From Seiridium cupressi (taxonomy: Eukaryota; Ascomycota; Sordariomycetes; Amphisphaeriales; Sporocadaceae): a stretch of 64,000 bases of DNA. Of this stretch, positions 46,897-56,882 are shown piece after piece (the stretch's first letter is position 1; each line of letters opens with the position of its first letter). The stretch lies in assembly GCA_036674765.1 (NCBI GenBank), contig JARVKI010000115.1:62001-126000 (forward strand). Reading direction: 5' to 3'. A program made the translations under genes and the position numbers. The notes below the pieces were generated by a model that did no database searches, was not told the origin of the DNA, and was given only the letters and a program-made list of their open reading frames with translations.

Positions 46897-48533
46897 AGTA
46901 TATTTGTATCTCTAGATACTTATAAGGATCTACAGGGTTGAGCGATCGGGCGGGGCAAGAGTGGATAGAAAAGGACATAGATGATACTGTCTATCCTTAA
47001 ATGGAGTTAGGTAGAGGATAATGTGACAATTAAACGACAAGCCGGCGGCATCTCTCAGGTAGATAGTGAAGGATGAGTCGAAACGCCCGATTTATAGAAA
47101 TGAAGCCGAGCAGTAGCAAGGACAATTATAAATGGATATCAAGCTTTAGCACACCAGTATTATGGGTAAACTGTTGCAGAGGCTTCTTCCTCGTTGATTA
47201 TATTAGAAAACACTAGGACTACTACAAATGAGCATATGCTTGACGAGGTCCATGCCGGTGTGGAAGGCACATCGGTGCCAACAGATTCAAATCAAGCCTG
47301 CTAGAAAGGATAGAGAAGGGCGCGCACAGAGCTAATTCGGGAGGTTATTGAGGCCCTAAGCATAAGGAAGCAGATCAGCAATGCCTATACCATGGTTGGG
47401 AGTGAGAAGCCTATGATAGGATCGATACTGCTAGATACTAGAATGCCCTGGACTCAATATAACCCACCTATGTTAAATGCGCCTTTGATATAGTTGTAAT
47501 AAAGTCCATAGTAAGCGGCCAGGCGTGATGTGCTTATGAATCATGGGGTATCAAATTGAGTTCTGACAGTTTGTGAAGAAGAGAGTATGTGCTGCGAATA
47601 TCCTCAGGAAAGGAGCTGCTGCCAAGATGAACGGTGGTTGGGCTCGGCGGCCTATCCACTGGTGGTCCTCCAAAGACAAAATCATAGTCTCGGATGCTGA
47701 CAAGATTATTGCATAGCACTCGATCATTTGCGGTGCCAAGCATTCATGGGAGAACACAGTCAAAATCTCGACGATTCATGAGCTTAAAGACGTGTCGCAA
47801 TTGATCACTGCAGAACAATGAGACACTTACATGGTCTGGTGCTCGGTTCGCTCTTCTAACCATTCATCAATGCTATCTATATATGCAGATCTTATAGGCG
47901 GTTGATTGCGCAAGCAGGAAATGCAGCGAACAACAGCGATATGGTCCACCGAATAATCCTGAGTGTGAATTCCTTCCATGTTGACGTTCGAGTATTTCAA
48001 GAATCTAATTCGGTCTCTCCGTATATCTCCCGGTAGCTATAAAGGATTATAATATTACTGATGCCATTGGCGCCAAGGAAAAACGTGCCGTCATTCCGAG
48101 GAACGGACAGAGACCTGTGCTTCAAAAGTACTAACATCCTTCCGCAGAAGGACCATCGGTCTTCAAGGCCTGAGTGTCATTTGACCAGTCTACAGTTGAC
48201 AAAAGCTAGGCTGAAAGAAACTATTCAGAAGATCTCGGTCTTATCTAGGCTCGGCTAGTAATTGATTGATTGTCAGTTGTCTAAAGTTTCAACAATGTGA
48301 AAAGCCGGCTCCGGCAGAAACTTGGACCCGAATAGGAAAGGAGCTGGAGCTCTCCGGGCTGGGCTCCGCTATCGCAGCTCACCTCACTCACCGAGCATTC
48401 TCCCCAAAAATTTTGGCCTTGAGTCAACGTCAGCGGACAATTCAGCCATTGAAACCTCCCAACTCGACAGAAAGCCACACGGATTCCAATTTCTGGTCAG
48501 AGAGCTTTTGGGTTCTCGTTGACGATCAGGAAG
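46897..48533. other. intergenic region with possible decayed sequence
   Basis: About 1.6 kb. Part of 47280-47500 and the minus-strand frames at 47534-47763 have a faintly protein-like composition but are broken by stops in every frame, as in decayed genes or old repeats. I cannot name a source. The segment from about 48260 onward is the ILV6 promoter and leader. Confidence 0.45.
48420..48426 (+). promoter_or_regulatory. TGAGTCA Gcn4/CPC1-type site upstream of ILV6
   Basis: A perfect palindromic TGAGTCA lies 108 bp before the ILV6 start codon. This is the known recognition sequence of Gcn4 and its filamentous orthologues CPC1/CpcA, which activate amino-acid biosynthesis genes on starvation. 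Function is inferred from sequence and position. Confidence 0.6.
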
Positions 48534-49552
48534 ATGGCCTCCCGCAGCTTTCTCCAGCCCGCCGCGGCGTCTTACAGGGCCGTCGCTGGAGCCGTCCGCT
48601 CAACCGCCCCCCACGTTTCCGCGAGATGGAGTTCGAGCAGCAGCTCGACCTCGGCCATGGCCTACAAGGCCAGCCGTCGCCGCACCGCTCCTCTGCCCAC
48701 CAGCGATTCTCCCTCGCCGTGGTCCGCGCAGGCTGCCGTGTCCAACATCCTCTACGAGACCCCGAGCCCGTCCGTCGCCCCGCCCAAGCGCCACATCCTC
48801 AACTGTCTCGTCCAGAACGAGCCTGGTGTCCTGTCGCGCGTCTCCGGCATTCTCGCGGCTCGCGGCTTTAACATTGACTCGTTGGTCGTGTGCAGTACCG
48901 AGGTGGAGGATCTGTCTCGCATGACCATCGTGCTTACCGGCCAGGACGGTGTCGTCGAGCAGGCGCGGCGACAGTTGGAGGATCTGGTGCCCGTCTGGGC
49001 TGTCCTGGACTACACCAACTCTCCTCTTGTCCAGCGCGAGCTTCTGCTCGCCAAGATCAACATTCTTGGACCCGAGTACTTTGAAGAGCTTCTTGCACAC
49101 CACCGCGAGATTACCCAGGACGGCGAGGCCGAGTTTGGCGATGAGTCCGGTGAGCCGAGAGGCCTGGCTGACATCAGCGAGGACTTCCACCCCAGCAAGT
49201 TGGTTGCTTCCCAAGCGCTCCGTCACAAGCATGAGCACTTGAAGTCTATCACCTACTTTGCTCACCAATTCGGTGGTAAGGTCTTGGATATTAGCACTAC
49301 TAGCTGCATTATCGAGATGTAAGTCCCTGTCGATGAATAACCGATACGAGCCCAATCACTAACTTCCACAGCTCTGCCAAGCCCGTCAGAATCAACTCCT
49401 TCCTGAAGCTTGTTGCGCCATTCGGTATCTTGGAATCGACCCGAACTGGTCTGATGGCGCTGCCCAGATCCCCGCTATATGGTCCGGATGAGGAGACTCA
49501 GATCAAGGAGGCAGATGAGATAGTCGATGCCAGTCAATTGCCCCCTGGCTAA
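48534..49552 (+). CDS. ILV6: acetolactate synthase regulatory (small) subunit
   Basis: Exons 48534-49318 and 49372-49552 give 321 aa. The N-terminus is a Ser/Arg-rich mitochondrial presequence (MASRSFLQPAAASYRAVAGA and onward). The ACT domain starts at about residue 86 (RHILNCLVQNEPGVLSRVSG, then ARGFNIDSLVVCSTE), the feedback-sensing fold that binds valine. The second, C-terminal domain (LKLVAPFGILESTRTGLMAL) contacts the catalytic subunit Ilv2. The enzyme makes acetolactate, the first common step of valine, leucine and isoleucine synthesis in the mitochondrion. The intron joins IIE to ISAKPVRI at phase 2, as the family requires. Convergent with ARG3, 240 bp apart. A TGAGTCA site upstream suggests general amino-acid control. 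Confidence 0.95.
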
Positions 49553-49792
49553 GGCTGCACAATTGTTTCAAGGAAGATGGCGTTATTTGGCCGGTTTCAC
49601 AACCAATTGGCTTGGGCAAAACTTTTGTAACTACTGGTGATACTGCGAGCAATCTTTTCTAGTGTCTTCACTATGATTATATTTCAAAACAACTATCGTC
49701 TGGCCGTGCTTGCATTTAGAAAGGCCGATCTCTTGAACGAAAATTCCTTTTGAACGCCATCAAGGTAGTGTAATCGCGAGCACTTTTGAAAT

Positions 49793-50911
49793 CTACAGGA
49801 TCTTGCCCTTGTTTACAACAAAGGCCTCCAGAGCCGCTGGATAAGAGTTAGCATGATATCTAAAAATTTCAATCGGCAAGAAACACATACCAACAGCAGC
49901 CCACAATCGGTTCTCCGCCTCTTGGAACACCAATGAGCGTTCTGAGTAGAAGACCTCGTCGGCAACCTCCTCGGGGTGACGAGGAAGGCAGTGCAAGAAC
50001 TTCCAATCATCCTTTGCTTGACCCTTGGACGCCATGGCATTGGTGATCTGGAAACCCTCGAAATCCCTGAGCCTCTTCTTGGACTCGTCTTCCTGACCCA
50101 TTGATACCCAGGTATCCGTGACCAGGTAATCGGCATCCTTCACAGCCGCGGCAGGCTCTGTCGTTGTGGTAAGCTTTCCTGGGTTCGTGATGCCATCGGC
50201 TTGGGCTTCGATCAGGTTTTGCATGTCCAAGGGGATTTCATAGCCTTTGGGTGATGCTACCGAGATATCGACACCCATCTTAACACAGGCAATGGCCAGA
50301 TCGAACAGAACGTTGTTCGAGTCACCGACCCAAGCCACCTTGAGACCAGACGGGACCAAATCACCCGGAGACGCCTTGCCGGGAGCACTCTCGTAGATGG
50401 TCAGGAAATCCGCAATGGTCTGAAGCGGGTGGAAGTCATTGGAAAGCGCATTGATGACAGGGACGTCGGAGTCCTTGGCCAGGCCCGTGACGTCGGAATG
50501 TGGGCCGACTCGGGCTACCATGCACGAGGTCATGGATGAGATGACCTTTGAGGTGTCGTATAGCGACTCATTGACACCGAGCTGGATGTCGTCCTTGCCT
50601 AGAAACATGGGGTGTCCGCCCATCAGGGCTACGGCGCCTTCAGTCGAGACTCGCGTCCTTGTGCTGCGTTTGCTGAACATCATGGCAACGGTCTTGCCCG
50701 TCAGGGTGGTGCTGAGCCCCTTGGTGGTGTTTCCCGACTTGACAGCCTTCTTGTACTTGGCCGCATTGCGGACTAGCTGGGCGAATTCATCCCGGCTGAG
50801 GTCTGCAATGGACATGAGGTGGCGGACCCTGAACGAGGCGCTCTGCGAGAAGCTCCTTGCCTGGATGTTAATGAACATGCCCTTGGCGAGGCGGGATATT
50901 GGACCCCTCAT
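49793..50911 (-). CDS. ARG3: ornithine carbamoyltransferase, mitochondrial
   Basis: Proposed exons are 50911-49891 and 49836-49793, giving 354 aa. The presequence is Arg/Ser-rich (MRGPISRLAKGMFINIQARS). Family motifs are SKRSTRTR (carbamoyl-phosphate binding), SLYDTSKVISS and HCLPRH (ornithine binding). The enzyme forms citrulline from ornithine and carbamoyl phosphate in arginine synthesis. The 54 nt stretch 49837-49890 has GTATGT and CCAG ends. Removing it gives RLWAAVAALEAFVVNKGKIL, which fits the family; leaving it inserts 18 residues (from GMCFLPIEIF) and stays open to the same stop (372 aa). Splicing is therefore very likely, but both forms can be translated. A TGAGTCA site lies ~250 bp upstream. 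Confidence 0.95.
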   Translation of the reverse strand: MRGPISRLAKGMFINIQARSFSQSASFRVRHLMSIADLSRDEFAQLVRNAAKYKKAVKSGNTTKGLSTTLTGKTVAMMFSKRSTRTRVSTEGAVALMGGHPMFLGKDDIQLGVNESLYDTSKVISSMTSCMVARVGPHSDVTGLAKDSDVPVINALSNDFHPLQTIADFLTIYESAPGKASPGDLVPSGLKVAWVGDSNNVLFDLAIACVKMGVDISVASPKGYEIPLDMQNLIEAQADGITNPGKLTTTTEPAAAVKDADYLVTDTWVSMGQEDESKKRLRDFEGFQITNAMASKGQAKDDWKFLHCLPRHPEEVADEVFYSERSLVFQEAENRLWAAVGMCFLPIEIFRYHANSYPAALEAFVVNKGKIL

Positions 50912-51815
50912 TTTGATTCAACTGATCCTCAAGTCGGTGTCTCGGGAGATTTTGAAGGGAAAACCAACTAGCTGGACTGGCTCTTGTTCTGACCGCCGTG
51001 TAAGTGACCAAGTGCAGCTGAGCCTATGAGCGGTCAGATATTACAAACAATGCAACGACAGAGACGCCTGTGGGCTCATATACCCACGAGAATTGATCAA
51101 TGGATTTTCAATGGCAACGGAATGACTGCTCGCTCTTATACGCCCCTTCAAAACAATCGTGAGTCAAGGGAGGCCCACCATCAACACCGTTGAACCCGTT
51201 GGCAACGAGTTGAACAATAGTGGTGCTAATTTAGTTGGTTGGGGAAGAACTTGCTCGCAGCTGGCAGAGCTCCGAGACCGGCCACGCAGCTGTCACACTT
51301 GGGTTAGTGGAGCTAGATGACTGCTATTATCGAGTTACTTCTAGTGAGCGACAACAGCGCTGTGACTATTACTTGCTTCGTATAATGTGTAATAAAAAAA
51401 ATAAAAAAAATTCGTCTTTGTCTTCTCATCATGAGGGATTAGTAGCTTGATACCTCGATCGACACAGTGGAAGTAGTAGAAACACATTCCTGAGCTCTCT
51501 CAAGCAGACGATTGCACGTCTTCCCCAGATTACGCTAGCCGAACCTAGATGCGGCCGCAGATCCTCCCCCTGCATCTCGTACATATAGTTGTTGTAGTTG
51601 GCTCGGCTATTAACTTGCTTGCCTTTCGGTGTGGGTAGTAATGTAATGTCTACATCGAAATTTGGTAAGACTTCGCGGTCTAGGCGCATTTGCAAAGACT
51701 GTCACAATCATCCCCAGGAAATGTGGAGAGAAACGAGGATAGATGTCACTTTCTATCTACTTGAAAATGGCCGTCCACTTCTGCCATGCCTTCTCCTTTC
51801 GGCTTGGGGGCCACC
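50912..51815. other. ARG3 upstream region
   Basis: About 900 bp between the ARG3 start and the 3' end of the Cys-rich gene. It includes the TGAGTCA site at 51160-51166 and A-rich tracts near 51390-51412. No gene seen. Confidence 0.55.
51160..51166 (+). promoter_or_regulatory. TGAGTCA Gcn4/CPC1-type site upstream of ARG3
   Basis: A perfect palindromic TGAGTCA lies about 250 bp upstream of the ARG3 start codon. It matches the amino-acid-starvation element bound by Gcn4/CPC1/CpcA. Arginine genes are classic targets in fungi; the use of this copy is inferred. Confidence 0.6.
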
Positions 51816-52322
51816 TCATCGACTGAGACTTTCTTCCATGCCGTTGAACAAATCGATTGTACCACAATCCCTGATCGCGTCATCTTTGGCTTCTTGGTCA
51901 CAATTACTTCTTGCTCGGATACCCGCGCATACCGAATACTCGAAAACAGGGTTCTTCCTTAAGGTTAGCTTGGGCGGCACTAGTTTCGTATGCTTGGGTT
52001 TCTTGCCATCGAGCGTACAGCTGGGGCAATGCAAATGGTTGCATGTCCCGGCCGCCGAGACTCCGGAACAACTGCTCATACTGTTGCCACTAGCCTTGCA
52101 TTGGCAGCATGTCCAAGCCCCCATCGCAGGAATCCAAATGCAAAACCGATTAACACATCGATTCTCGACGTAGCTTATATTGCTGGTATGCGAAAATTCA
52201 TGGCAGAACAGTTTTGCTCTTTCACCAGGGCCGATTTGGGGACCCAGGGTACTATGAATACAGTAGTGGAAGCCGATCGATACATGGCCACATGGATGGA
52301 CCTGCATGAAATCATTGCACAT
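51816..52322 (-). CDS. small Cys-rich hypothetical protein, 168 aa
   Basis: A single frame starting at the first ATG (MCNDFMQVHPCGHVSIGFHY). Cysteines and histidines recur in pairs (MCNDFMQVHPCGH, ENRCVNRFC, WTCCQCK, THxHC-like CNHLHCPSC), 17 or more in total, suggesting zinc binding. The opening C-x8-CGH pattern resembles many uncharacterised fungal proteins that carry one or two such knuckles. There is no signal peptide, so it is likely intracellular. The last ~50 residues are Lys/Arg-rich and polar. It sits in an accessory stretch beside decayed genes and may itself be young or fast-evolving. Function unknown; a RING-like or zinc-ribbon role is only a guess. Confidence 0.55.
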   Translation of the reverse strand: MCNDFMQVHPCGHVSIGFHYCIHSTLGPQIGPGERAKLFCHEFSHTSNISYVENRCVNRFCIWIPAMGAWTCCQCKASGNSMSSCSGVSAAGTCNHLHCPSCTLDGKKPKHTKLVPPKLTLRKNPVFEYSVCAGIRARSNCDQEAKDDAIRDCGTIDLFNGMEESLSR

Positions 52323-52831
52323 CTTGATATTGGTGCCTTTTCTCGATTTCGTGGTGTTTAGAATAGACAAGGAAATAAAAACTTGGTTGTTGAAGTGTGG
52401 TCTTTGTAATGATTTTGCTGTTGCAAAAGCTTTTGAGAGTTCAATGTGGGAAACTATACGGGCCAGTTGTTTTATAACACTTCTCTGTTTGTGGTGAGCC
52501 TCATGTTATAATCACGACCTGATGTGCTCATCATCACACAGAGTATATCTGTGCTGGGGTTGATTTTCTTTGGACTCATGGGACTCAGACCATCACCGTC
52601 AACACGAGAAAGTCTTACCTGCTTCCAAACACTGCTCATGATTATCATCTAAGGAAGGTGAATGGCATTACGATATGAGAATCTGGTGATCATGGTTGTG
52701 CAACGATTTAAATGTCTAGAGAGCGCTTTGATTGAATAAAACGCTGGTAAAAATCAGATTTCATAAAACACTAGGCTATTGCAGCAAAGCCCTTATAATG
52801 GGTTGTATTTCATGGGAGCTATATCGTGGTA
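52323..52831. other. intergenic region
   Basis: About 500 AT-rich bases between the Cys-rich gene and the permease remnant. Nothing supported. Confidence 0.5.
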
Positions 52832-53390
52832 CTAGCACTCTTGTAGTCCGGTGACTAAATCTATCTCATCCGGCCTGAGCAACCAAGCCTCCTTTCTACC
52901 CCTGCTGAATTTGTGCCGAAAGCAGAGAGCGATAAAGATCGGCATACCAATGTAAGATGTGATGAAGGTGCTGACACTCCACTGTCCGTCCAAGAAAACA
53001 GTGAAGCCACTTATTAGCATTAGCATAGTTATGCAGGCACAGCTGAAGTATGCTGTGTAGAGCTGGAAGCGGGACTTATAGGGCAGGTCGGTGACTTCCT
53101 GGACTGTCGTGACTTTGCGGAAACGGATGTAGATGAAGCAGCAGCAAATCCAAGACTGGCAGGCACCAGTGTTGATGATGTTGACAAACCACGAGAATGA
53201 GATGGAGCCACTAGAGCTCAGATTTATAAATGCTAGAAGACAAACCAGGGCGCATAGAGCTCTCGAGTAGTAAGGAACGCCTTGCTTGGTACGGCGGGCA
53301 AAGAGCTGAGGAGCATTGCCACTCAGTGCCAGCGAGTAAAGTGAACCGGGAGCGGGAAGCGATAGCTACCTTGCTTGCGCCGGCCGATCA
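52832..53390 (-). pseudogene. amino-acid permease remnant (C-terminal part only)
   Basis: The minus strand stays open from about 53344 to the TAG at 52832 and reads as the last ~170 residues of a fungal amino-acid permease. Recognisable blocks are LYSLALSGNAPQLFARRTKQ, GVPYYSRALCALVCLL, SWFVNIINTGACQSWICCCF, IYIRFRKV and DLPYKSRFQLYTAYFSC, ending ITSYIGMPIFIALCF and EIDLVTGLQEC. Three hydrophobic segments remain of the usual twelve. Just upstream, similarity continues one base out of frame (AGASKVAIASRS near 53350-53390) and then stops. No start codon or N-terminal two-thirds is present. The fragment is therefore a 5'-truncated, frameshifted copy. An intact paralogue should exist elsewhere in the genome. 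Confidence 0.8.
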
Positions 53391-54853
53391 AGTCTTGCCA
53401 TATCTGGTAGATCGTGACCTTCTCGACATGTAACCTCTTCTGGATGTAGACTACGCAAACGTTGCTCTGACAAGTTCGCCTTTGTACAGGTAGCGTTGTT
53501 TAGCGGGTGGAATCTCCTAACCCCGCAAACACTATCTCAATGTAACTGATTGACTAGTCTAGTTAGTATAGCAAATGACCTACGATAACCTATCACTAAG
53601 CGCAATGTCTTCCGAGAACAGAAAGTTTCCGCGCGCCCGCCGCCTGCCGCCCCAGACCAAGACGTTTGATTGCTACCAGGTATTAGCGCAGCAAATGCAC
53701 ATGTGTGCTTGCCTCTTACGTGCTCTATTATTAGAAATCTATGCTAAATTTGACCTCTCAGATTCTTGTAAGTGTAGCAAGGGACGCTCCGGGCGATCAT
53801 GGAGCATTATAGCTGTCCAAACTGGAACATATGAGAAACTAGGTCTTTCTATTAATCTATCTATAGTAGCTCAAACAGTTATAGTCCAGGCATATCGGTC
53901 GCCTATTGTCTTACAAATTTAAATTTCTATACTAGTAAAACCACTTATATTCGCAGCAGTGTCGTTAATAGTTTAGGGTCCATATTCTACCCTGTTGCGA
54001 ACGAGATGGCACCAAACGTGTAGCACATCTCCTTGCGGGTGGCCACAAGACCTGCATTTCTATGGAAATACAGACATATCACCTTGGCGCCTCAACATGG
54101 TAGTCAACCTTTTGGCTGAACTTTCCAAGTTTTACGCTGGCCGTTTATGAGAGTTCCATAGGCAACTAGTGATTCGACTAGTCTCTGGACACTTGGATGA
54201 TGTCAACTGATGCGGCTGTCTACAGTGTCATCGATGGCGAGCGCAACGGGTCTTAGATGTAGCTACAGTAAGACATACCAAGTAGAGCCAGTGACAATGG
54301 TATCTATTCCAAGTTCGGTCTTAGTGTTGAATCTGGCTTTGCTCAAAGCGCATATGTTCCTCTACGCATGCTATTTTGGTGGCGAATAGTTGAGCTCAAT
54401 GTTCTGACTGGCAGATATATTACAATCTCCGCAGGCTGAATCTCGTTACTGTTCTTCGGCCCTTGTGGAATTTTGAAAGCCTACAATACGGTCCGTGGCC
54501 CAGTGCAACTTACTGTTGCAAGAGTAGACGAGTGACGTGATTAGGACGAAGCAAGGGACAATCTGCGGTTTCGGCACAAGACAGGTAGGTCTCCGCGGCA
54601 GCCCCGCATATTCAGTTATCCCACCAAAGATAGTCTTTGTAATAGCTGAGAATGGTGATAGAGACGAACATTTACAATCCACATTCACGAGGCGTTGCAT
54701 TGCTTGACTTTCGACTAGAAAAAAACCAATATTTTCCCAAACGTGGACTGCCGCCATAGACGACAAGCTGCCTTGTTTGCACTAGACACTTCATATTTTT
54801 TTTCATAGCTATTCCCAGTTGACGTAGTACGTTCCTATATTCAGCAGAAAACT
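53391..54853. other. intergenic region
   Basis: About 1.5 kb. A plus-strand frame at 53575-53922 begins with a GC-rich, coding-like stretch and then becomes AT-rich; it may be a gene fragment but I cannot identify it. Otherwise nothing is supported. Confidence 0.45.
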
Positions 54854-56106
54854 ATGGCCAGGGTATTTCTGTGAGCTACCACGGTACACCTTTCCAAAAA
54901 TGAAGTCGCAACTATTTCAGATTATAGCACAGGTGCCTCGGGCTATATTGGCGGTCACGTCTTACATGAATTGGCTCCTGATAGTCGCTTCTCGATTGCG
55001 GCGCTTGTCCGTAATCCTGATCACGGTAAAGCCATTGCGGCAAAATATCCCAAAACAAGAGTGGTCGAAAGTGATCTAGATGACTCCCAGACCATCGAGA
55101 CCGAAGCATCAGCGGCCGACATCGTGCTCCGTGAGTTGAAGAAGTCCGCTACCATAATAAAGTGTCACTAGCTCACGCAAAACTCAATTGTACAGACCTT
55201 GCACATAACAAGCATATAAAAAGTGTCGAACCAATTGCCACTGCGCTTTCTTCAAGAAAATCGACCAGCCCTGGTATGTGGTCGCACGATTACTGTACAA
55301 CTTTCCAGTGCTGACGCTCACTCTAGCGTATTATATCCAAATCTCGGGGGCATCAGTTCTGGCAGCGAATGAGCTTGCATCGAAGTCTTTCACGCCTGGC
55401 TCGGCATCAGATGCGACTTTTGACGACTATGACGGCGTCGAGAAGTTTCGCGATCTCATACTGGCTCATCAGCAGTCCCGGATCGTAGACAACTTTATTC
55501 TGGACTTGGCGGCTAAAAACCCTGGGATTCAGACGGCGCTAATCTTCCCGCCTATAACTTATGGACAAGGCCAGGGGCCAGTCAACCAACGAAGCGTACA
55601 GGTGCCGACCCTTGCCAGAGTCACTCTAACAAGAGGCAACGGAGTTCAGGTCGGAAAGGGACTCCACAGATGGGCCAATGTGCACATTCGGGACCTTGGT
55701 AGATTGATTGGCAAGCCCGTGGGGGGAAGCCTCTGAGAAGCAACCCAAGGACAAGCTCTGGTCCGAGCATGACCTTTATCTCACCGGAGTTGGCGAAACG
55801 GTAGGTGCTATTGAAAGTAGACCTTATTCATACATGACACTCATATTTCTTTAGACCTTCGCGGATATATCGCAGAGTATCCTCGAGTCAGCCAAGAAGC
55901 AGTCTCTCGTCAAGCCAGACGCCGTTGTTGAGGAACTGTACGGAGAAGATGCTAGCACAGTCATCCCATATGGTCCAATCATGCACGGTACCAATGCCAG
56001 AGGCAAAGGGCGGCGGGCTGAAGTGTTGTTAGGTTGGAAGCCAAAAGAAGAGAGTCTAGATGTAGGAATTTTAAGAGCGGTGGCGGAGGACGCAAGCAGG
56101 ACATGA
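54854..56106 (+). pseudogene. NAD-dependent epimerase/dehydratase-like (SDR) gene with a frameshift
   Basis: Five exons can be traced: 54854-54870, 54928-55130, 55196-55273, 55327-55800 and 55855-56106. The first is only 17 nt and joins to give MARVFLTGASGYIGGHVLHE, the Rossmann dinucleotide site (TGASGYIG). ADIVLHLAHNKH, YIQISGAS and NVHIRDLGRLIGKPV follow, as in atypical extended SDRs. In exon 4 a run of six G (about 55719-55724) throws the frame one base off, giving a stop 15 nt later. Beyond it the other frame reads SEKQPKDKLWSEHDLYLTGV and continues through exon 5 to GWKPKEESLDVG. Either a recent inactivation or a homopolymer assembly error explains this. Substrate unknown. Confidence 0.78.
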
Positions 56107-56882
56107 AATATTTGTGCGCCTGAAACAAATGGAACTTGAATCAATAGTCATTAGGAACAGACGAAGATGCTCTCGTAGCATAATGAAGCCCACTTCACGA
56201 TGCAAGTAGTATCCGCCGGGTGAAAGTGTGTAAAGCACCTGGCAGATGAGAATAAAGGATACATACGTGTTATTAACATAAAGTTCTTAGCGTGTATAGA
56301 CTTGACGCATTTCCTCAAATCGTGTTATAAATGGCTAAGTTATCACAAGTATATATGATGTAATGAGTTCTTCGCATCATGTTTGTAATATGCAGAGGTC
56401 GAGTCTAAACGAGATAGATGTCAACCCACCACGTTCAGAGCCAAAGCATTATTCCCATTGATTTTGGATTCCAGCGCCGATAATGCGGCTTGTGACGTTT
56501 TTCCATTAGGAAAGTTTCCGCGATAGCGTTAAAACCTACGGGCCCACCGCTGTGATAGCCCGCCACTATCCGATTCGGAGCACTTTGTATCCATTGTTAA
56601 CGACGAGGAGTGCAGCCCAAGCACGATACTATGAATGCAATTAGTAAAAAGAATCTCCGGTACTGGATTATCTAAGCAGGCACAATCGCTATCACCTCTA
56701 CCGATGTGACTATAAGCCTCATATTGTTCTGCCATGAACACTACCCCGCCTGAAATAACTACATGTAGTTTGCATACCATATAGAAAATATCTTACACAA
56801 GCTTCCTCTAACTTTCGAACCCTAGCAAAACATAGGCACTCAGTAAAAACCCCTTGAATTATTTTGTCATCCGGCAGAAAAA
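56107..56882. other. intergenic region, aldehyde dehydrogenase promoter
   Basis: About 780 bases between two plus-strand genes, AT-rich around 56260-56400. No gene seen. Confidence 0.55.

Noticed and set aside
47280..47763. Possible transposon or gene remnant
   Set aside because: All frames contain stops and there are no terminal repeats or target duplications, so no element can be named.
48600..49355. 251-codon minus-strand frame
   Set aside because: Shadow of ILV6 caused by GC-rich third positions; the sense strand has full ACT-domain similarity.
53575..53922. 115-codon plus-strand frame
   Set aside because: The first ~35 codons look coding but the rest is AT-rich and random. At most a gene fragment.
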